Part shown: positions 1 through 9,864 of the stretch, piece after piece
Layout: the number at the start of each line of letters is the position of its first letter
Position numbering within the stretch: the first letter of the stretch is position 1
From: Pseudomonas sp. Root71
GTDB lineage: Bacteria; Pseudomonadota; Gammaproteobacteria; Pseudomonadales; Pseudomonadaceae
DNA: 64,000 bases
Assembly (NCBI RefSeq): GCF_001429045.1
Contig: NZ_LMHY01000012.1
Span: 93,187-157,186 of the forward strand
Direction of reading: 5' to 3'
Program-made: the position numbers and the translations under genes
Notes under the pieces: model-generated
Told to the model about the DNA's origin: nothing
What the model saw: the letters and a program-made list of their open reading frames with translations, nothing else
Databases searched by the model: none

Positions 1-3000
1 CAGCTACAGCTACACCTTGGTCGATAACGAAGCCCACCCAACTGCCAATGGTGCCAACTCACTCCCTGAGCAGTTCGCCGTCACCGTGGTCGACGACAAC
101 GGCACCACCGCCACGGGTAACCTCGACGTCAGCATCGTCGATGACCTGCCAAGCGCCAAACCTGACTCGTCGTCGGTAGTGGAGGGCGGCAGCGTCAACA
201 TCAGTGTGCTGGGCAACGACGTCAGCGGCGCCGATGGTCCGGCGACAGTGGTCGGCGTACGTGCCGGCGGCAATACCTTGACCTCGGCCATTGGTGGGCT
301 GGGTAGCCAGATCAACGGTACCTATGGCTACCTGACCCTCGATGCCAACGGCAACGCGGTGTATCACAGCAACCAGAATTCCGTCGGCGATCTTGGGGCC
401 ACGGATACGTTCACCTACACCGTGCGTGATTCCGATGGCGATGAAAGCACCACCACCATCACCATCGACGTCGCCAACAGCACGATCAAGGCCAACCCCG
501 ACAGCGACGTGACGGTCTATGAAAAAGCCCTCGACCTGAGTCAGGGCGGGCAGGACCTGGCCGCTGGTACGGTCACCGGCAGTGACCCGGGCAATACGGG
601 CGAAACCGCGTCCGGGACCCTGGTCGGTTCGGTCTCGGGTGCCAGTGGCGCGCTCACCTACACCCTGGTTGGCAGCGCCATCGGCACCTACGGGCAGATC
701 CTGATCAACCCCGACGGTAGCTACACCTACACCCTGACCTCGGCACCGAAAACCTCGCCGAACGCCAACGACGGGCCGAACAGCCTGAGTGAAAGCTTCA
801 CCTACAAAGCCACCGATGCGCTGGGTAACAGCAGCACCAGCACCATCGTGGTCAGCATCGTCGATGATGTTCCCAAGGCGGTGGCAACGGATCGCTCGGT
901 GGCGGCGGTGGAGATCGATTCCAACCTGCTGATCGTGCTCGACGTCTCCGGCAGCATGGCCGACCCTTCCGGCGTGTTGGACGCGTCGGGCGCGAGCCTG
1001 TCACGCCTGGCCCTGGCCAAGCAGGCCATCAGTGCCTTGCTGGATAAATACGACGACCTGGGCGATGTGAAAGTGCAGCTCGTCACCTTCAGCAGCAGCG
1101 CCACCGACATGACCTCGGTGTGGGTGGATGTCGCGACCGCCAAGACACTGCTGGCCGGCCTCACCGCGAACGGCGGCACCAACTACGACGCGGCCGTGGC
1201 GACCATGCAGACTGCGTTCAACACCTCGGGCAAACTCACCGGTGCGCAAAACGTCGGCTACTTCTTCTCCGACGGCAAGCCCACCACCGATCAGGAAATC
1301 GGCACCGCCGACGAGACCGCGCTGAAAACCTTCCTCGATGCCAACAACATCAAGAACTACGCGATTGGCCTGGGCAGCGGCGTGAGCAACGCCAACCTCA
1401 ATCCACTGGCCTATGACGGCAGCAGCCATACCGACACCAATGCGGTGGTGGTGACCGACCTCAACCAGCTCAACTCGGTGCTGTCCGGCACGGTGATCGG
1501 CGCACCGGTGACCGGTTCACTGCTGGGCGAAGGTGGCACATTCGGCGCCGATGGCGGCTTCATCAAGACCATCACGGTGGATGGCACCACCTACACCTAC
1601 GATCCAAGCGGCAATAGCAATCAGGGCTTGCTGAGCTTCAGCGGCGGGCTCAACCACGGCACGTTCAACACCGTGGACAACACGTTGAGCATTTCCACCA
1701 ACAACAGCGGCACCCTGCAGATCAATCTCGATACCGGTGAATACGCCTACATTTCGCAGAAAACCACGTCGGTGTTGATTACCGAAAACATCGGATTCAC
1801 CGCCAGCGACAACGATGGCGACCTGGCCAGCTCCACCCTGACGGTCAAAGTCATACCGAACGCACCGCCAGTGGCGGCTGATGATAACGTCATCACCAAC
1901 GTGCTCTCGGGCACTGTCGTGGTGCCGGGCGAACTGTTGCTGGCCAACGACACCGACCCCAACGGCGATCAACTCTCGGCGACACCGACTTCGTTCAACA
2001 CCGGCTGGATCGCCGGGGACGCGGACTTCACTGGAACCGGCGCGATCAGCTTCGCCGGTCAAAACAACAATCCCGCCAACAAGAGTCTGGCCAACGTGCG
2101 CAGCGCCTTTGAGGCCAACGCGGCGACCATGACGGCGCTGCTGGTGGTCAGTGGCTATCTTGGCGCGGCGAACAACTCCAATGGCAACAATGAAGACCTC
2201 ATCACGGTCAAGCTGAAACAGGGTGAGACGCTCAACCTCGATCACAACCTGGACCCTGGGCACATCACGATGGAGTATTCGCTCAACGGTGGGGGGTTCG
2301 TAAGCATCGCCGATGGCGGCACCATCACCGCAAGTGCGGATGGCACTTACCAGATCCACCTGACCAACATCACCAACACCAGTGGCAGCGATACGAATTC
2401 GGCGGAAAACTATCAGTTGACCATGACCGTAAACTACGCCGGAGCACAGGCCGTCATCACGGACTACCACGGCACCTACACCGCCAACGACAACCACGGC
2501 GGCAGCGACTCGGCCAACCTGACCATCAGCTATCAGGAAGGCCACACCCTTACCGGCACCAGTGGGGATGACGTACTGGTGGCGGGCACGGGCAACAACA
2601 TTATCAATGCCGGCGACGGCAACGATGTGCTCACTGCCGGTTCCGGCAACAACGAGCTGCATGGCGGCGCCGGCAACGATCTGCTCTTCAGCGGCCAGGG
2701 CAATGACATCCTCGATGGCGGCACGGGCATCGACACGGCCAGTTACGCCCATGCCAGCGCCGGGGTGACTGTCGACCTCAGCCTGCTCACTGCGCAGAAC
2801 ACCCTGGGCGCGGGCTCGGACACCCTGACCGGTATCGAAAACCTCACCGGCTCGAACTTCAACGACACCCTGACTGGAGGCAACACCAACAACGTGATCA
2901 ACGGCGGCCTGGGCAACGATATCCTCAACGGCGGAGGCGGGGATGACTTGCTGATCGGTGGCCTGGGCAACAACACCCTCACCGGCGGGGCGGGGACCGA

Positions 3001-3358
3001 TACCTTCCAGTGGCTCAAGGGCAACAGTGGCCATGACGTGATCACCGATTTCACGCCCGGCACCGACAAGCTCGACCTGTCGCAACTGCTGCAAGGGGAA
3101 AACGGCACCACGGCTTCGCTGGATGACTACCTGCACTTCACCGTCATCGGCAGCGGGCCGTCGACAGTGACCAGCATCGACGTCAGCGCCATGGCCGGCG
3201 CCGCGCCGAACCAGACCATCGACCTGGCCGGCGTCGACCTGGCCAGCCACTACGGTGTTACGCCGGGGGCGGGTGGGGTGATCGCGGGCGGGCATGACAC
3301 AGCGACCATTATCAACGGCATGCTCAATGATCATTCGTTGAAGGTGGATACGGTGTGA
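1..3358 (+). CDS. lapA: LapA-type large RTX adhesin, C-terminal part (5' end outside window)
   Basis: Open from the first bases (frame of position 2) to a TGA at 3356-3358, so only the C-terminal ~1,119 residues are present. Seen, in order: Ig/cadherin-like repeats ending in SIVDD-type motifs (to about nt 880); a von Willebrand A domain (about nt 915-1480) with MIDAS motif DVSGS; further cadherin-like segments; two blocks of glycine-aspartate RTX nonapeptides (about nt 2565-2740 and 2870-3010, e.g. GGAGNDLLF); and a type I secretion C-terminal domain. This is the usual tail of a surface adhesin exported by a LapBCE-type ABC system. The LapG-cleaved Ala-Ala site of LapA proteins is N-terminal and not visible here. 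The convergent lapD-lapG neighbours support naming it lapA, but a second Lap-regulated adhesin is possible. Confidence 0.8.
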   Translation, partial: SYSYTLVDNEAHPTANGANSLPEQFAVTVVDDNGTTATGNLDVSIVDDLPSAKPDSSSVVEGGSVNISVLGNDVSGADGPATVVGVRAGGNTLTSAIGGLGSQINGTYGYLTLDANGNAVYHSNQNSVGDLGATDTFTYTVRDSDGDESTTTITIDVANSTIKANPDSDVTVYEKALDLSQGGQDLAAGTVTGSDPGNTGETASGTLVGSVSGASGALTYTLVGSAIGTYGQILINPDGSYTYTLTSAPKTSPNANDGPNSLSESFTYKATDALGNSSTSTIVVSIVDDVPKAVATDRSVAAVEIDSNLLIVLDVSGSMADPSGVLDASGASLSRLALAKQAISALLDKYDDLGDVKVQLVTFSSSATDMTSVWVDVATAKTLLAGLTANGGTNYDAAVATMQTAFNTSGKLTGAQNVGYFFSDGKPTTDQEIGTADETALKTFLDANNIKNYAIGLGSGVSNANLNPLAYDGSSHTDTNAVVVTDLNQLNSVLSGTVIGAPVTGSLLGEGGTFGADGGFIKTITVDGTTYTYDPSGNSNQGLLSFSGGLNHGTFNTVDNTLSISTNNSGTLQINLDTGEYAYISQKTTSVLITENIGFTASDNDGDLASSTLTVKVIPNAPPVAADDNVITNVLSGTVVVPGELLLANDTDPNGDQLSATPTSFNTGWIAGDADFTGTGAISFAGQNNNPANKSLANVRSAFEANAATMTALLVVSGYLGAANNSNGNNEDLITVKLKQGETLNLDHNLDPGHITMEYSLNGGGFVSIADGGTITASADGTYQIHLTNITNTSGSDTNSAENYQLTMTVNYAGAQAVITDYHGTYTANDNHGGSDSANLTISYQEGHTLTGTSGDDVLVAGTGNNIINAGDGNDVLTAGSGNNELHGGAGNDLLFSGQGNDILDGGTGIDTASYAHASAGVTVDLSLLTAQNTLGAGSDTLTGIENLTGSNFNDTLTGGNTNNVINGGLGNDILNGGGGDDLLIGGLGNNTLTGGAGTDTFQWLKGNSGHDVITDFTPGTDKLDLSQLLQGENGTTASLDDYLHFTVIGSGPSTVTSIDVSAMAGAAPNQTIDLAGVDLASHYGVTPGAGGVIAGGHDTATIINGMLNDHSLKVDTV

Positions 3359-3371
3359 ACTGAAACCTGCC

Positions 3372-3410
3372 AAAAAACCCGCCACCCCGGGAAGGGGGCG
3401 GGTTTTTTTT
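3372..3410. terminator. Bidirectional Rho-independent terminator between the adhesin and lapD
   Basis: An inverted repeat (AAAAAACCCGCC against GGCGGGTTTTTTTT) lies 13 bases after the adhesin stop. The A-tract on the left and the eight-T tract on the right let it work for both convergent genes. Confidence 0.85.
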
Positions 3411-3467
3411 GCCCGGGACAAAGGTCGATGTCCGGTCAGGGGTTACTGACCCTCGGTGTACCCATTA

Positions 3468-5408
3468 TCACATCGGCTCTGGCGCCCCGATCAATCGACC
3501 CATGGCCCCGAATATTCCCAACTCCCTGATTACCTCCAGTTCCCCACGGGTCTCGACCATTTCCGCAATCAGCGGCAAATCAATGCTGTGGGTCGCGCGG
3601 AAGATCGCGTCGATGAACAGCCGCTTGTCAGGCTGCTCGTCGATGTTGCGAATGTAGGCCCCATCGATTTTCAGGTACGCCAGGCCCAATTGGGTCAGGT
3701 TGCCGATCTGACTGAAGCGCCCGCCAAAGTGTTGCAGGCCGATTCGGTAACCGGTCTTGAGCAATGAGCTGCAAAGGTTTTGCAGCACTTCGGGGGAAGG
3801 CAACTGGCGTTCGTCGATTTCCAGGATCAGCAACGGCGCCAGTTCCGGCAGGGAGTCGAGCAGATCGAGGATTGTTCGCCATTGCACCGGATCGCGCAGG
3901 GTGCTCCCGTACAGGCTCAGTGCCAAAGGCCTGCGGTTGACCACCAGGTCGTCCAGCGTGGCTTCGAGCATCGCCAGGTCGAACCGTCCCGACCAGCCGA
4001 GACGCTCGATCCACGGCAGGAAATGCCCGGCGGCAATCGCCTCGCCCTGCGGGTCGAGCAGGCGTGCGAGCACTTTGTGATGCAGCACCTGGCGGGTGTC
4101 GGTGCATTGCACGACGGGCTGGAAGTACAGCTGCATTTTGCCTTCGGTCAAGGCATCGTCGATCCAGGTGCGCCAGTCGTGCTGGGAGTGATTCGGTGCC
4201 GTATCACGATGACTCAAATGGACCCAGGGGCGTTCGGGATGTTGCCGCGACTCCGTCAGCGCCTGATCAAGGCGCAGGAGTACGGTGCTGATCGGCTCAC
4301 CGGGGCGGTAGGCGACAACGCCCAGATGGGCGACCGGCATGCAATCGCTGGCACCGGTCAGGCGCAGGTTCTCCAGGCTGACGCTGACATCGGCGGCCAG
4401 GCGCGCGGCACTTTCAGCATCCAGGCCCGGTGTCAGCAGGCTGAATTCGCCGCCACGATTGCGCGCCGCCAGCCAGGTTCGACGCTCCGGCAATTGAGTC
4501 AGGCGCTTGAGCAATTCGCCGACGGCAGTGATCAGCGCGTCAGTCCGTTGGCCACCCAGGCGTTGATTGAGGCCGTTCAGGTCGTTGATTCGCAACATCA
4601 GCAAATGGCCATCTCGGCTCTGTTCGCACACGCGTAAATGGTCGGCCAGTTGCTCGTCGAGCAGGCGTCGGTTGGCCAGGCCGGTGAGGCTGTCCAGATA
4701 GGATTCGGCCCGCAGTTTTTCGCTGCGCGCAGCCTCCTCGACGAACAGCGCCTTGAGCTTCTCGACCATCTGGTTCATCGCCAGCACCACCCGTTTCAGT
4801 TCCGGTGTGCGTGGCAGTTTCGGCAGGCTGATAAACTCGCGTTTGCTGATGGCCTCGGCTTGTCGGACCATGCTGTCGAGTGGGCGAAATTGCCGGCGCA
4901 GCATCCATCCTCCAATCACGGCGCTGAACAGCCCGCACAACAGCAACCAGATCAGGCTGCCGAGGGTGCCGTCCCAGAGCTTGGCCAGGGCGAATTGCGG
5001 ATTGCTCAGCACTTCGACCCGTGCCAGTTGTTCCCAGCCGCGCATGATCAAGGCATCGCCACCTTCCGGGCGCAGGTCGACCAGGTTGACGAACCAGTCA
5101 GGCACACCCTTGATTTTCGTCGGTGCAGTGCGTTCCACCAGGGTTTGCTGATCTTTGAGCCTGATGACGCGAATGCTGCTGAAATAGCCGCTGTCGAAAA
5201 TCGAACTGACCATCAGTTCCATCATTGCCGGGTCATCGACCTGTGCCGTCAGCGACAGCCCCAGCGCGGTGGCCGCGTCCTGGGCGTGGGCACGCAGTTG
5301 GCTGAGCGTTTGTTCGCGGGAGCTTTCCAGGCTGGCAAAAAAACTGCCGCTGAACGCCACCAGCAGGAACAGACAGATGGCCAGGAACAACTGTTTACGC
5401 AGTGTCAT
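3468..5408 (-). CDS. lapD: LapD, inside-out c-di-GMP receptor
   Basis: 646 residues: TM helix (about 7-27), periplasmic output domain (about 28-150), second TM (about 150-170), HAMP (about 172-225), then degenerate GGDEF and EAL domains. The GGDEF signature reads RGGEF (318-322) and the EAL signature reads KVLAR (445-449), so both enzyme activities should be lost, as known for LapD, which binds c-di-GMP through the EAL fold. Known role: when c-di-GMP-bound it sequesters the periplasmic protease LapG, keeping LapA on the cell surface. An AAGGAG Shine-Dalgarno precedes the ATG. It starts 22 bases after the lapG stop, so the two are one transcript. Confidence 0.93.
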   Translation of the reverse strand: MTLRKQLFLAICLFLLVAFSGSFFASLESSREQTLSQLRAHAQDAATALGLSLTAQVDDPAMMELMVSSIFDSGYFSSIRVIRLKDQQTLVERTAPTKIKGVPDWFVNLVDLRPEGGDALIMRGWEQLARVEVLSNPQFALAKLWDGTLGSLIWLLLCGLFSAVIGGWMLRRQFRPLDSMVRQAEAISKREFISLPKLPRTPELKRVVLAMNQMVEKLKALFVEEAARSEKLRAESYLDSLTGLANRRLLDEQLADHLRVCEQSRDGHLLMLRINDLNGLNQRLGGQRTDALITAVGELLKRLTQLPERRTWLAARNRGGEFSLLTPGLDAESAARLAADVSVSLENLRLTGASDCMPVAHLGVVAYRPGEPISTVLLRLDQALTESRQHPERPWVHLSHRDTAPNHSQHDWRTWIDDALTEGKMQLYFQPVVQCTDTRQVLHHKVLARLLDPQGEAIAAGHFLPWIERLGWSGRFDLAMLEATLDDLVVNRRPLALSLYGSTLRDPVQWRTILDLLDSLPELAPLLILEIDERQLPSPEVLQNLCSSLLKTGYRIGLQHFGGRFSQIGNLTQLGLAYLKIDGAYIRNIDEQPDKRLFIDAIFRATHSIDLPLIAEMVETRGELEVIRELGIFGAMGRLIGAPEPM

Positions 5409-5430
5409 GCTTCGCTCCTTGCCAAGGCGG

Positions 5431-6138
5431 TTAGCCGTCGCCGATGTCGAACCCTTCGGCCTGCATCTTTTTCAACACTTCCTGCCAGCGCGACAGCTTT
5501 TTCGAGTCGCCGCTGCGCTGGCCGCCATTCTTGCCCGGCAGGTACAGGCCTTCGGCGTTGAAGGCGTATACCGGTAGCAAGTCTTTGCGTTGGGAGGCGG
5601 GGCGGATATCGCCGATCAGGTTGTCCAGCACCAGTGGGTCACTCGTGGGAGTGCTGTAGAACGTCAGCACCATGTGCGCCTGGTTCTGGCTCAAGGCCTT
5701 GACGTAGGTGATGCGCAGTTTTTCGCTGGGAATACCGAGCCGGCGCAGGCTGAAATACTTCGCCAGGGCGTAGTCCTCGCAATCGGCGGCGCCCTTGATC
5801 AGGGCTTCGACGGGCGTGGCCCAGTAATCGGTCTGTTGCCAGATGCGCGTGTCGTCCTGGAAGTCCAACTGCTGATCGAAGAAGCGGTTCACCGCGTTGA
5901 GCTGCTCGCGTTCGGGAGCGCCGCGTGTACTTTGCAGCATTTGACTCCAGGCCTCGATCCGACTTCGTGCCGCTCCGAGCGGGCCGTATTGTTTTTCAAC
6001 GGTTTGCAGAATCCGCGCAAAATCCCAGTCAGCCCGGACCCCGTTGAATACGGTCAGTAGCAAACCAGCCAGCAGCAACCCGCCGCCGAGCCGAAGTCGG
6101 AGCGTTGGCCATCCTGGACTACGCAGACTGCGGGCCAT
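5431..6138 (-). CDS. lapG: LapG, periplasmic adhesin-processing cysteine protease
   Basis: 235 residues from the chosen ATG (6138). Seen: N-terminal hydrophobic signal/anchor (about 18-33), then a bacterial transglutaminase-like fold with catalytic Cys120 (in AADCEDY), His155 and Asp172; Asp119 and Glu121 match the calcium-binding acidic pair of LapG. Known role: cleaves the N-terminus of LapA and releases it when phosphate starvation lowers c-di-GMP. An in-frame ATG at 6231 would add 31 Pro-rich residues that look non-coding. The shorter start places the hydrophobic segment at the N-terminus, but its ribosome site is weak, so the start is the least certain part. Confidence 0.9.
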   Translation of the reverse strand: MARSLRSPGWPTLRLRLGGGLLLAGLLLTVFNGVRADWDFARILQTVEKQYGPLGAARSRIEAWSQMLQSTRGAPEREQLNAVNRFFDQQLDFQDDTRIWQQTDYWATPVEALIKGAADCEDYALAKYFSLRRLGIPSEKLRITYVKALSQNQAHMVLTFYSTPTSDPLVLDNLIGDIRPASQRKDLLPVYAFNAEGLYLPGKNGGQRSGDSKKLSRWQEVLKKMQAEGFDIGDG

Positions 6139-6239
6139 GTCTGGCTGCTCGAGTGTAGGTGGGTGAAGTTTAGGTGGTGTTTTGGGCGCGGGAGGGCAGG
6201 TCGTCGGACGGGGCTCGCCACAAAGGGCCAAGGGCGACT

Positions 6240-6635
6240 TCAGGATTTATGCAGGGTTTTCTGCTTGAGGATGTAGATGGTCACGAGTACTGCACTGGTC
6301 AGCATGAAGCACCGTGCCCAAGGCAGCGGTACCAGGTAGCAGGAGAGCAGGATGCTCGCCCACATCAGGCCAATGGCGTAGACCTTGCCCCTGAGCGGAA
6401 TGCCGTTGCCATCGAGGTAGTCGCGGATCCACGGGCCAAGCCGTGGATGCTCGACCAGCCATTGATAAAAGCGCGGGGAACTGCGGGCGAAGCAGGCGGC
6501 CGCCAGTAGCAGGAAAGGGGTGGTGGGCAATACCGGCAGGAAAATCCCGATCACCCCCAGCGCTACGCTCAGCCAGCCGATGGCCAGCAGCACGTAGCGC
6601 AACATCAGGGGGCGGTTGCCTATGGGGTTGTCCAT
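6240..6635 (-). CDS. YbaN-like (DUF454) small inner-membrane protein
   Basis: 131 residues with an N-terminal hydrophobic hairpin containing GVIGIFLPVLPTTPF, the signature of the DUF454/YbaN family, then a basic amphipathic stretch and two further hydrophobic segments (about 86-100 and 105-122). The function of the family is unknown to me. It begins 10 bases after the YecA-family gene stop and is co-directional with lapG-lapD, so it may share their transcript. Confidence 0.85.
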   Translation of the reverse strand: MDNPIGNRPLMLRYVLLAIGWLSVALGVIGIFLPVLPTTPFLLLAAACFARSSPRFYQWLVEHPRLGPWIRDYLDGNGIPLRGKVYAIGLMWASILLSCYLVPLPWARCFMLTSAVLVTIYILKQKTLHKS

Positions 6636-6645
6636 AGGCAGAACC

Positions 6646-7233
6646 TTAGTGGTGGCGAGGCTTGAGAATCGCCGGTTTTTCGTCTGGTGCGTTGCACAGC
6701 AGGTACAGCGCGGTCAGGGCTTCCGGGATCTGTACAATCATGTCGTCCATCAGGTTGGCATCTTTGGCGATGTCTTCGAACTCCGGCTGCTCGTCGAACA
6801 GGCCCGAACCGACCATGATCGGCAACAGCATTTCGCTGACTTCTTCTTCGGCGCTTTCGAACCAGGCCGCTTCGCGCAGGAATACACCTTCCATGAAGCC
6901 GATGCACCAGCCGCGCAGGTCGGAATCATCCGGGTCGTCGCCCAGGTCCAGGTCGCATGGCAGCTCGAACTCTTCATCGGAGGCCAGCTGGCGAGCGATG
7001 TGGGCCTTGAGGCCGATCAGCGTGGCTTCGATCTCTTCACGCTGGGCTTCGCCACTGTAATGCGGTTCTTCGGCGAACAGCGCGTCGATCCACTCACGGT
7101 CAGGAACGGTTTCGGAACAGATCGACAGCGCGGTGAGGTAGCCGTGGGCGGCCACGTAGTCCAGCGCCTCGTCATGCAGTTCATCAGCGTCGAGGAAGAC
7201 TTGCAGGCGGGTTAGTTGCTCAGCGAAGGACAT
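6646..7233 (-). CDS. YecA/UPF0149-family protein
   Basis: 195 residues, acidic, all-helical in appearance, containing GWCIGFMEG, the conserved core of the UPF0149 (YecA/YgfB) family. There is no C-terminal SEC-C zinc motif, so it is closer to YgfB-type members. ATG 7233 is chosen: the upstream in-frame extension to 7422 runs through a REP element and is not coding. Its product is often found beside recQ in Pseudomonas, with which it is divergent here. Its biochemical role is not established from sequence. Confidence 0.85.
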   Translation of the reverse strand: MSFAEQLTRLQVFLDADELHDEALDYVAAHGYLTALSICSETVPDREWIDALFAEEPHYSGEAQREEIEATLIGLKAHIARQLASDEEFELPCDLDLGDDPDDSDLRGWCIGFMEGVFLREAAWFESAEEEVSEMLLPIMVGSGLFDEQPEFEDIAKDANLMDDMIVQIPEALTALYLLCNAPDEKPAILKPRHH

Positions 7234-7619
7234 TAAAGGACTACCTTGGGGAATGTTCGATGCGGGAATTCTAGGCCTTCTTGAGCACTTGGGCCAGCCG
7301 CACGGCATATTTGCACCTTTGTGGGAGCGGACTTGCTCCGGGCGGCGTTCCGACGAAGGCGGTGTGCCAGGTTGCATTAATGTCGACTGACACTCCCTCT
7401 TCGCGAGCAAGCCCGCTCCCACAGTCCGATTGTGTGAGTCTTATCAGCGGTGCCCTTTGCCGGACGGGGCTCGGGTATACTCGCGCGTTTTGTGATGCCC
7501 TGCTGGCGTCACGGCTGAAATGTGAAGCGTCATGCAATGCGCACTTACGATTTATCGGTGTAGCGTCGCGGGTTCTGAACCAGCCTTGCAGGGATGTTTC
7601 GGTGATTTTTGGAGTTTCT
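7234..7619. other. Divergent intergenic region (386 bp) between the YecA-family gene and recQ
   Basis: Holds the REPIN at 7320-7423 and a TATACT -10-like hexamer at 7476-7481. A TTGCCG at 7457-7462 lies only 13 bases upstream of it, too close for a normal -35, so a recQ promoter here is only suspected. A GGAG ribosome site (7611-7614) precedes the recQ ATG. I see no further gene. Confidence 0.5.
7320..7423. repeat. REPIN (paired REP palindromes)
   Basis: Starts TGTGGGAGCGGACTTGCTC and ends with the inverted copy GAGCAAGCCCGCTCCCACA about 60 bases later. The left copy carries a GGGCGGCG variant flank, the same variant seen in the right copy of the 30705-30808 element. Confidence 0.85.
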
Positions 7620-9746
7620 ATGCTCGAACAGGCTCAACGCGTCCTCAAGGACATCTTCGGCTACGACAGTTTCCGTGGCCGCCAGGGTGCAATCATTGAG
7701 CGCGTGGCCAGTGGCGGCGATGCCCTGGTCCTGATGCCTACCGGTGGCGGCAAGTCCCTGTGCTTCCAGGTCCCGGCGTTGTTGCGCGAAGGCCTGGCCG
7801 TGGTGGTCTCGCCGCTGATCGCACTGATGGACGATCAGGTCGCCACCCTCGAAGAGCTGGGCGTGGCCGCCGCCGCGTTGAACTCCACCCTCAGTGCCGA
7901 GCAGCAGCGCGACCTCGCCGTCCGCATCCGCCGCGGTGAAGTGAAAATGCTCTACCTGGCGCCGGAACGTCTGGTCCAGCCGCGCATGCTGTCCTTCCTG
8001 CAGGGGCTGGACATCGCCCTGTTCGCCATCGACGAAGCACACTGCGTATCGCAATGGGGCCACGATTTCCGCCCGGAATACCTGCAGCTGGGCCAGTTGG
8101 CGGAAATGTTTCCCGACGTGCCGCGCATCGCCCTGACCGCCACGGCCGACAAGCGCACCCGGGAAGAAATCGTCACCCGCCTGCACCTGCAGGACGCCGA
8201 GCGCTTCCTGTCGAGCTTCGACCGGCCGAACATCTTTTATCGCATCGTGCCCAAGGAACAACCGCGCAAGCAGTTGCTGGCATTCCTCGCCGAGCGTCGT
8301 AGCGATGCGGGCATCGTGTATTGCCTGTCGCGCAAGAAAGTCGAGGAAGTCGCCGCGTTCCTCAGCGAGCAAGGCTTCCCGGCGTTGCCATACCACGCCG
8401 GCCTGCCCAACGATCTGCGGGCCTACCATCAGAAACGCTTCCTCAACGAGGAAGGCCTGATCATGGTCGCCACCGTGGCGTTCGGCATGGGCATCGACAA
8501 GCCCAATGTGCGTTTCGTCGCGCATCTCGATTTGCCGAAATCCCTTGAGGCCTATTACCAGGAAACCGGTCGTGGCGGCCGTGACGGCCTGCCGGCGGAT
8601 GCCTGGATGGCCTACGGCCTGCAAGACGTGGTGATGCTCAAGCAGATGTTGCAGAACTCCGAAGGCGACGAGCGTCACAAGCGCCTGGAACAGCACAAGC
8701 TCGACGCCATGCTCTCGCTCTGCGAAGAAACCCGCTGCCGTCGGCAAACGCTGCTGGCCTACTTCGACGAAGACATGCCCGAGCCTTGCGGTCATTGCGA
8801 CAACTGCGTCGACGGCGTGCAGACCTGGGATGCCACCGAGCCGGCGCGTCAGGCGCTGTCGGCGATCTACCGCACCGGTCAGCGCTACGGCGTCGGGCAC
8901 CTGGTGGATGTATTGCTGGGCAAGGACAACGAAAAAGTCCGCAGCTTCGGCCATCAGCACCTGTCGGTGTATGGAGTTGGCAAGACGATGGCGGAGGGCG
9001 AATGGCGTTCATTGTTCCGCCAATTGGTGGCCCGTGGTCTGGCGGACATCGACCTCGAAGGCTACGGCGGCTTGCGCCTGAGCGACAGTTGCCGGCCGCT
9101 GCTCAAGGGCGAAGTGACCCTGGAGCTGCGCCGCGATCTCAAGGCGCAAACCGTGGCGAAAAGCAGCAAGAGCCAGGCGAGCCAGCTGGTCCGTGGCGAA
9201 GAGCGCGAACAATGGGAAGCCTTGCGCGCCCTGCGTCGCAAGCTCGCCGAAGAACATGGCGTGCCGCCGTACGTCATCTTCCCCGATTCGACCTTGCTGG
9301 AGATGCTGCGCAGCCAGCCGACCTCGCTGGCGGAAATGGCCACGGTCAGCGGTGTCGGCGCGCGCAAGCTGGAGCGTTACGGCGAGGCTTTCCTCGAAGT
9401 GCTCGGCGGGCAGGTCGAGGCGCCGAAACCGGTGGCCGATGTACGTCACGAACTGATTACGTTGGCGCGGGCCGGCATGACACCGGTACAGATCGCCGGT
9501 CAGTTGCAGTGCTCGGAAAAGAATGTCTACACCATGCTGGCTGAAGCGATCGGCAAGCAGCAGTTGTCGTTGGAGCAGGCGCTGGATCTGCCTGAAGACC
9601 TGATGGGTGAAGTGCAGGACGCCTTCCTCGACGGCGAAGGCGAGTTGCCGCCGGTTTCCGAGATCGCCGCACTGTTCGCAGGCAGGGTGCCGGAAGGGGT
9701 GTTGTACTGCGTTCGGGCGGCCTTGCAGTCGGAATTCGAGATTTGA
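7620..9746 (+). CDS. recQ: ATP-dependent 3'-5' DNA helicase RecQ
   Basis: 708 residues, normal for Pseudomonas RecQ. Seen: superfamily II helicase core with Walker A MPTGGGKS (39-46), DEAH box, the second RecA lobe ending in [10 protein letters not shown], a four-cysteine zinc module (CEETRC...CGHCDNC, about 365-400), winged helix, one HRDC domain (about 520-600) and a C-terminal extension. It unwinds recombination and repair intermediates. The ATG at 7620 has a GGAG Shine-Dalgarno; the in-frame extension to 7281 crosses a REPIN and is rejected. Confidence 0.97.
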   Translation: MLEQAQRVLKDIFGYDSFRGRQGAIIERVASGGDALVLMPTGGGKSLCFQVPALLREGLAVVVSPLIALMDDQVATLEELGVAAAALNSTLSAEQQRDLAVRIRRGEVKMLYLAPERLVQPRMLSFLQGLDIALFAIDEAHCVSQWGHDFRPEYLQLGQLAEMFPDVPRIALTATADKRTREEIVTRLHLQDAERFLSSFDRPNIFYRIVPKEQPRKQLLAFLAERRSDAGIVYCLSRKKVEEVAAFLSEQGFPALPYHAGLPNDLRAYHQKRFLNEEGLIMVATVAFGMGIDKPNVRFVAHLDLPKSLEAYYQETGRGGRDGLPADAWMAYGLQDVVMLKQMLQNSEGDERHKRLEQHKLDAMLSLCEETRCRRQTLLAYFDEDMPEPCGHCDNCVDGVQTWDATEPARQALSAIYRTGQRYGVGHLVDVLLGKDNEKVRSFGHQHLSVYGVGKTMAEGEWRSLFRQLVARGLADIDLEGYGGLRLSDSCRPLLKGEVTLELRRDLKAQTVAKSSKSQASQLVRGEEREQWEALRALRRKLAEEHGVPPYVIFPDSTLLEMLRSQPTSLAEMATVSGVGARKLERYGEAFLEVLGGQVEAPKPVADVRHELITLARAGMTPVQIAGQLQCSEKNVYTMLAEAIGKQQLSLEQALDLPEDLMGEVQDAFLDGEGELPPVSEIAALFAGRVPEGVLYCVRAALQSEFEI

Positions 9747-9818
9747 GACATCTGCGTGCTGATGTAACGATTCACTACAGATCAAGCCTTGCCTCAAATC
9801 GAGGCTCATGCTTAGCTG

Positions 9819-9831
9819 ACTAATAATTAGT
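9819..9831. promoter_or_regulatory. Palindromic operator candidate upstream of the marR-family gene
   Basis: ACTAAT-A-ATTAGT, perfect 6-bp arms around one base, in a very AT-rich 50 bases just before the regulator start. This is the size and position expected of a MarR-dimer autoregulatory site. Confidence 0.5.
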
Positions 9832-9864
9832 TTTTATTTATTTCAGTCTAATCATGAGTGTTTT

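Noticed and set aside
1517..3421. 634-codon open frame antisense to the adhesin
   Set aside because: It mirrors the RTX/Ig repeat codons of the real gene; it is Val/Gly/Arg-rich without domains and runs past the shared terminator.
7457..7481. TTGCCG ... TATACT as a recQ promoter
   Set aside because: The spacer is only 13 bases; the -10 may be real but this -35 cannot pair with it.
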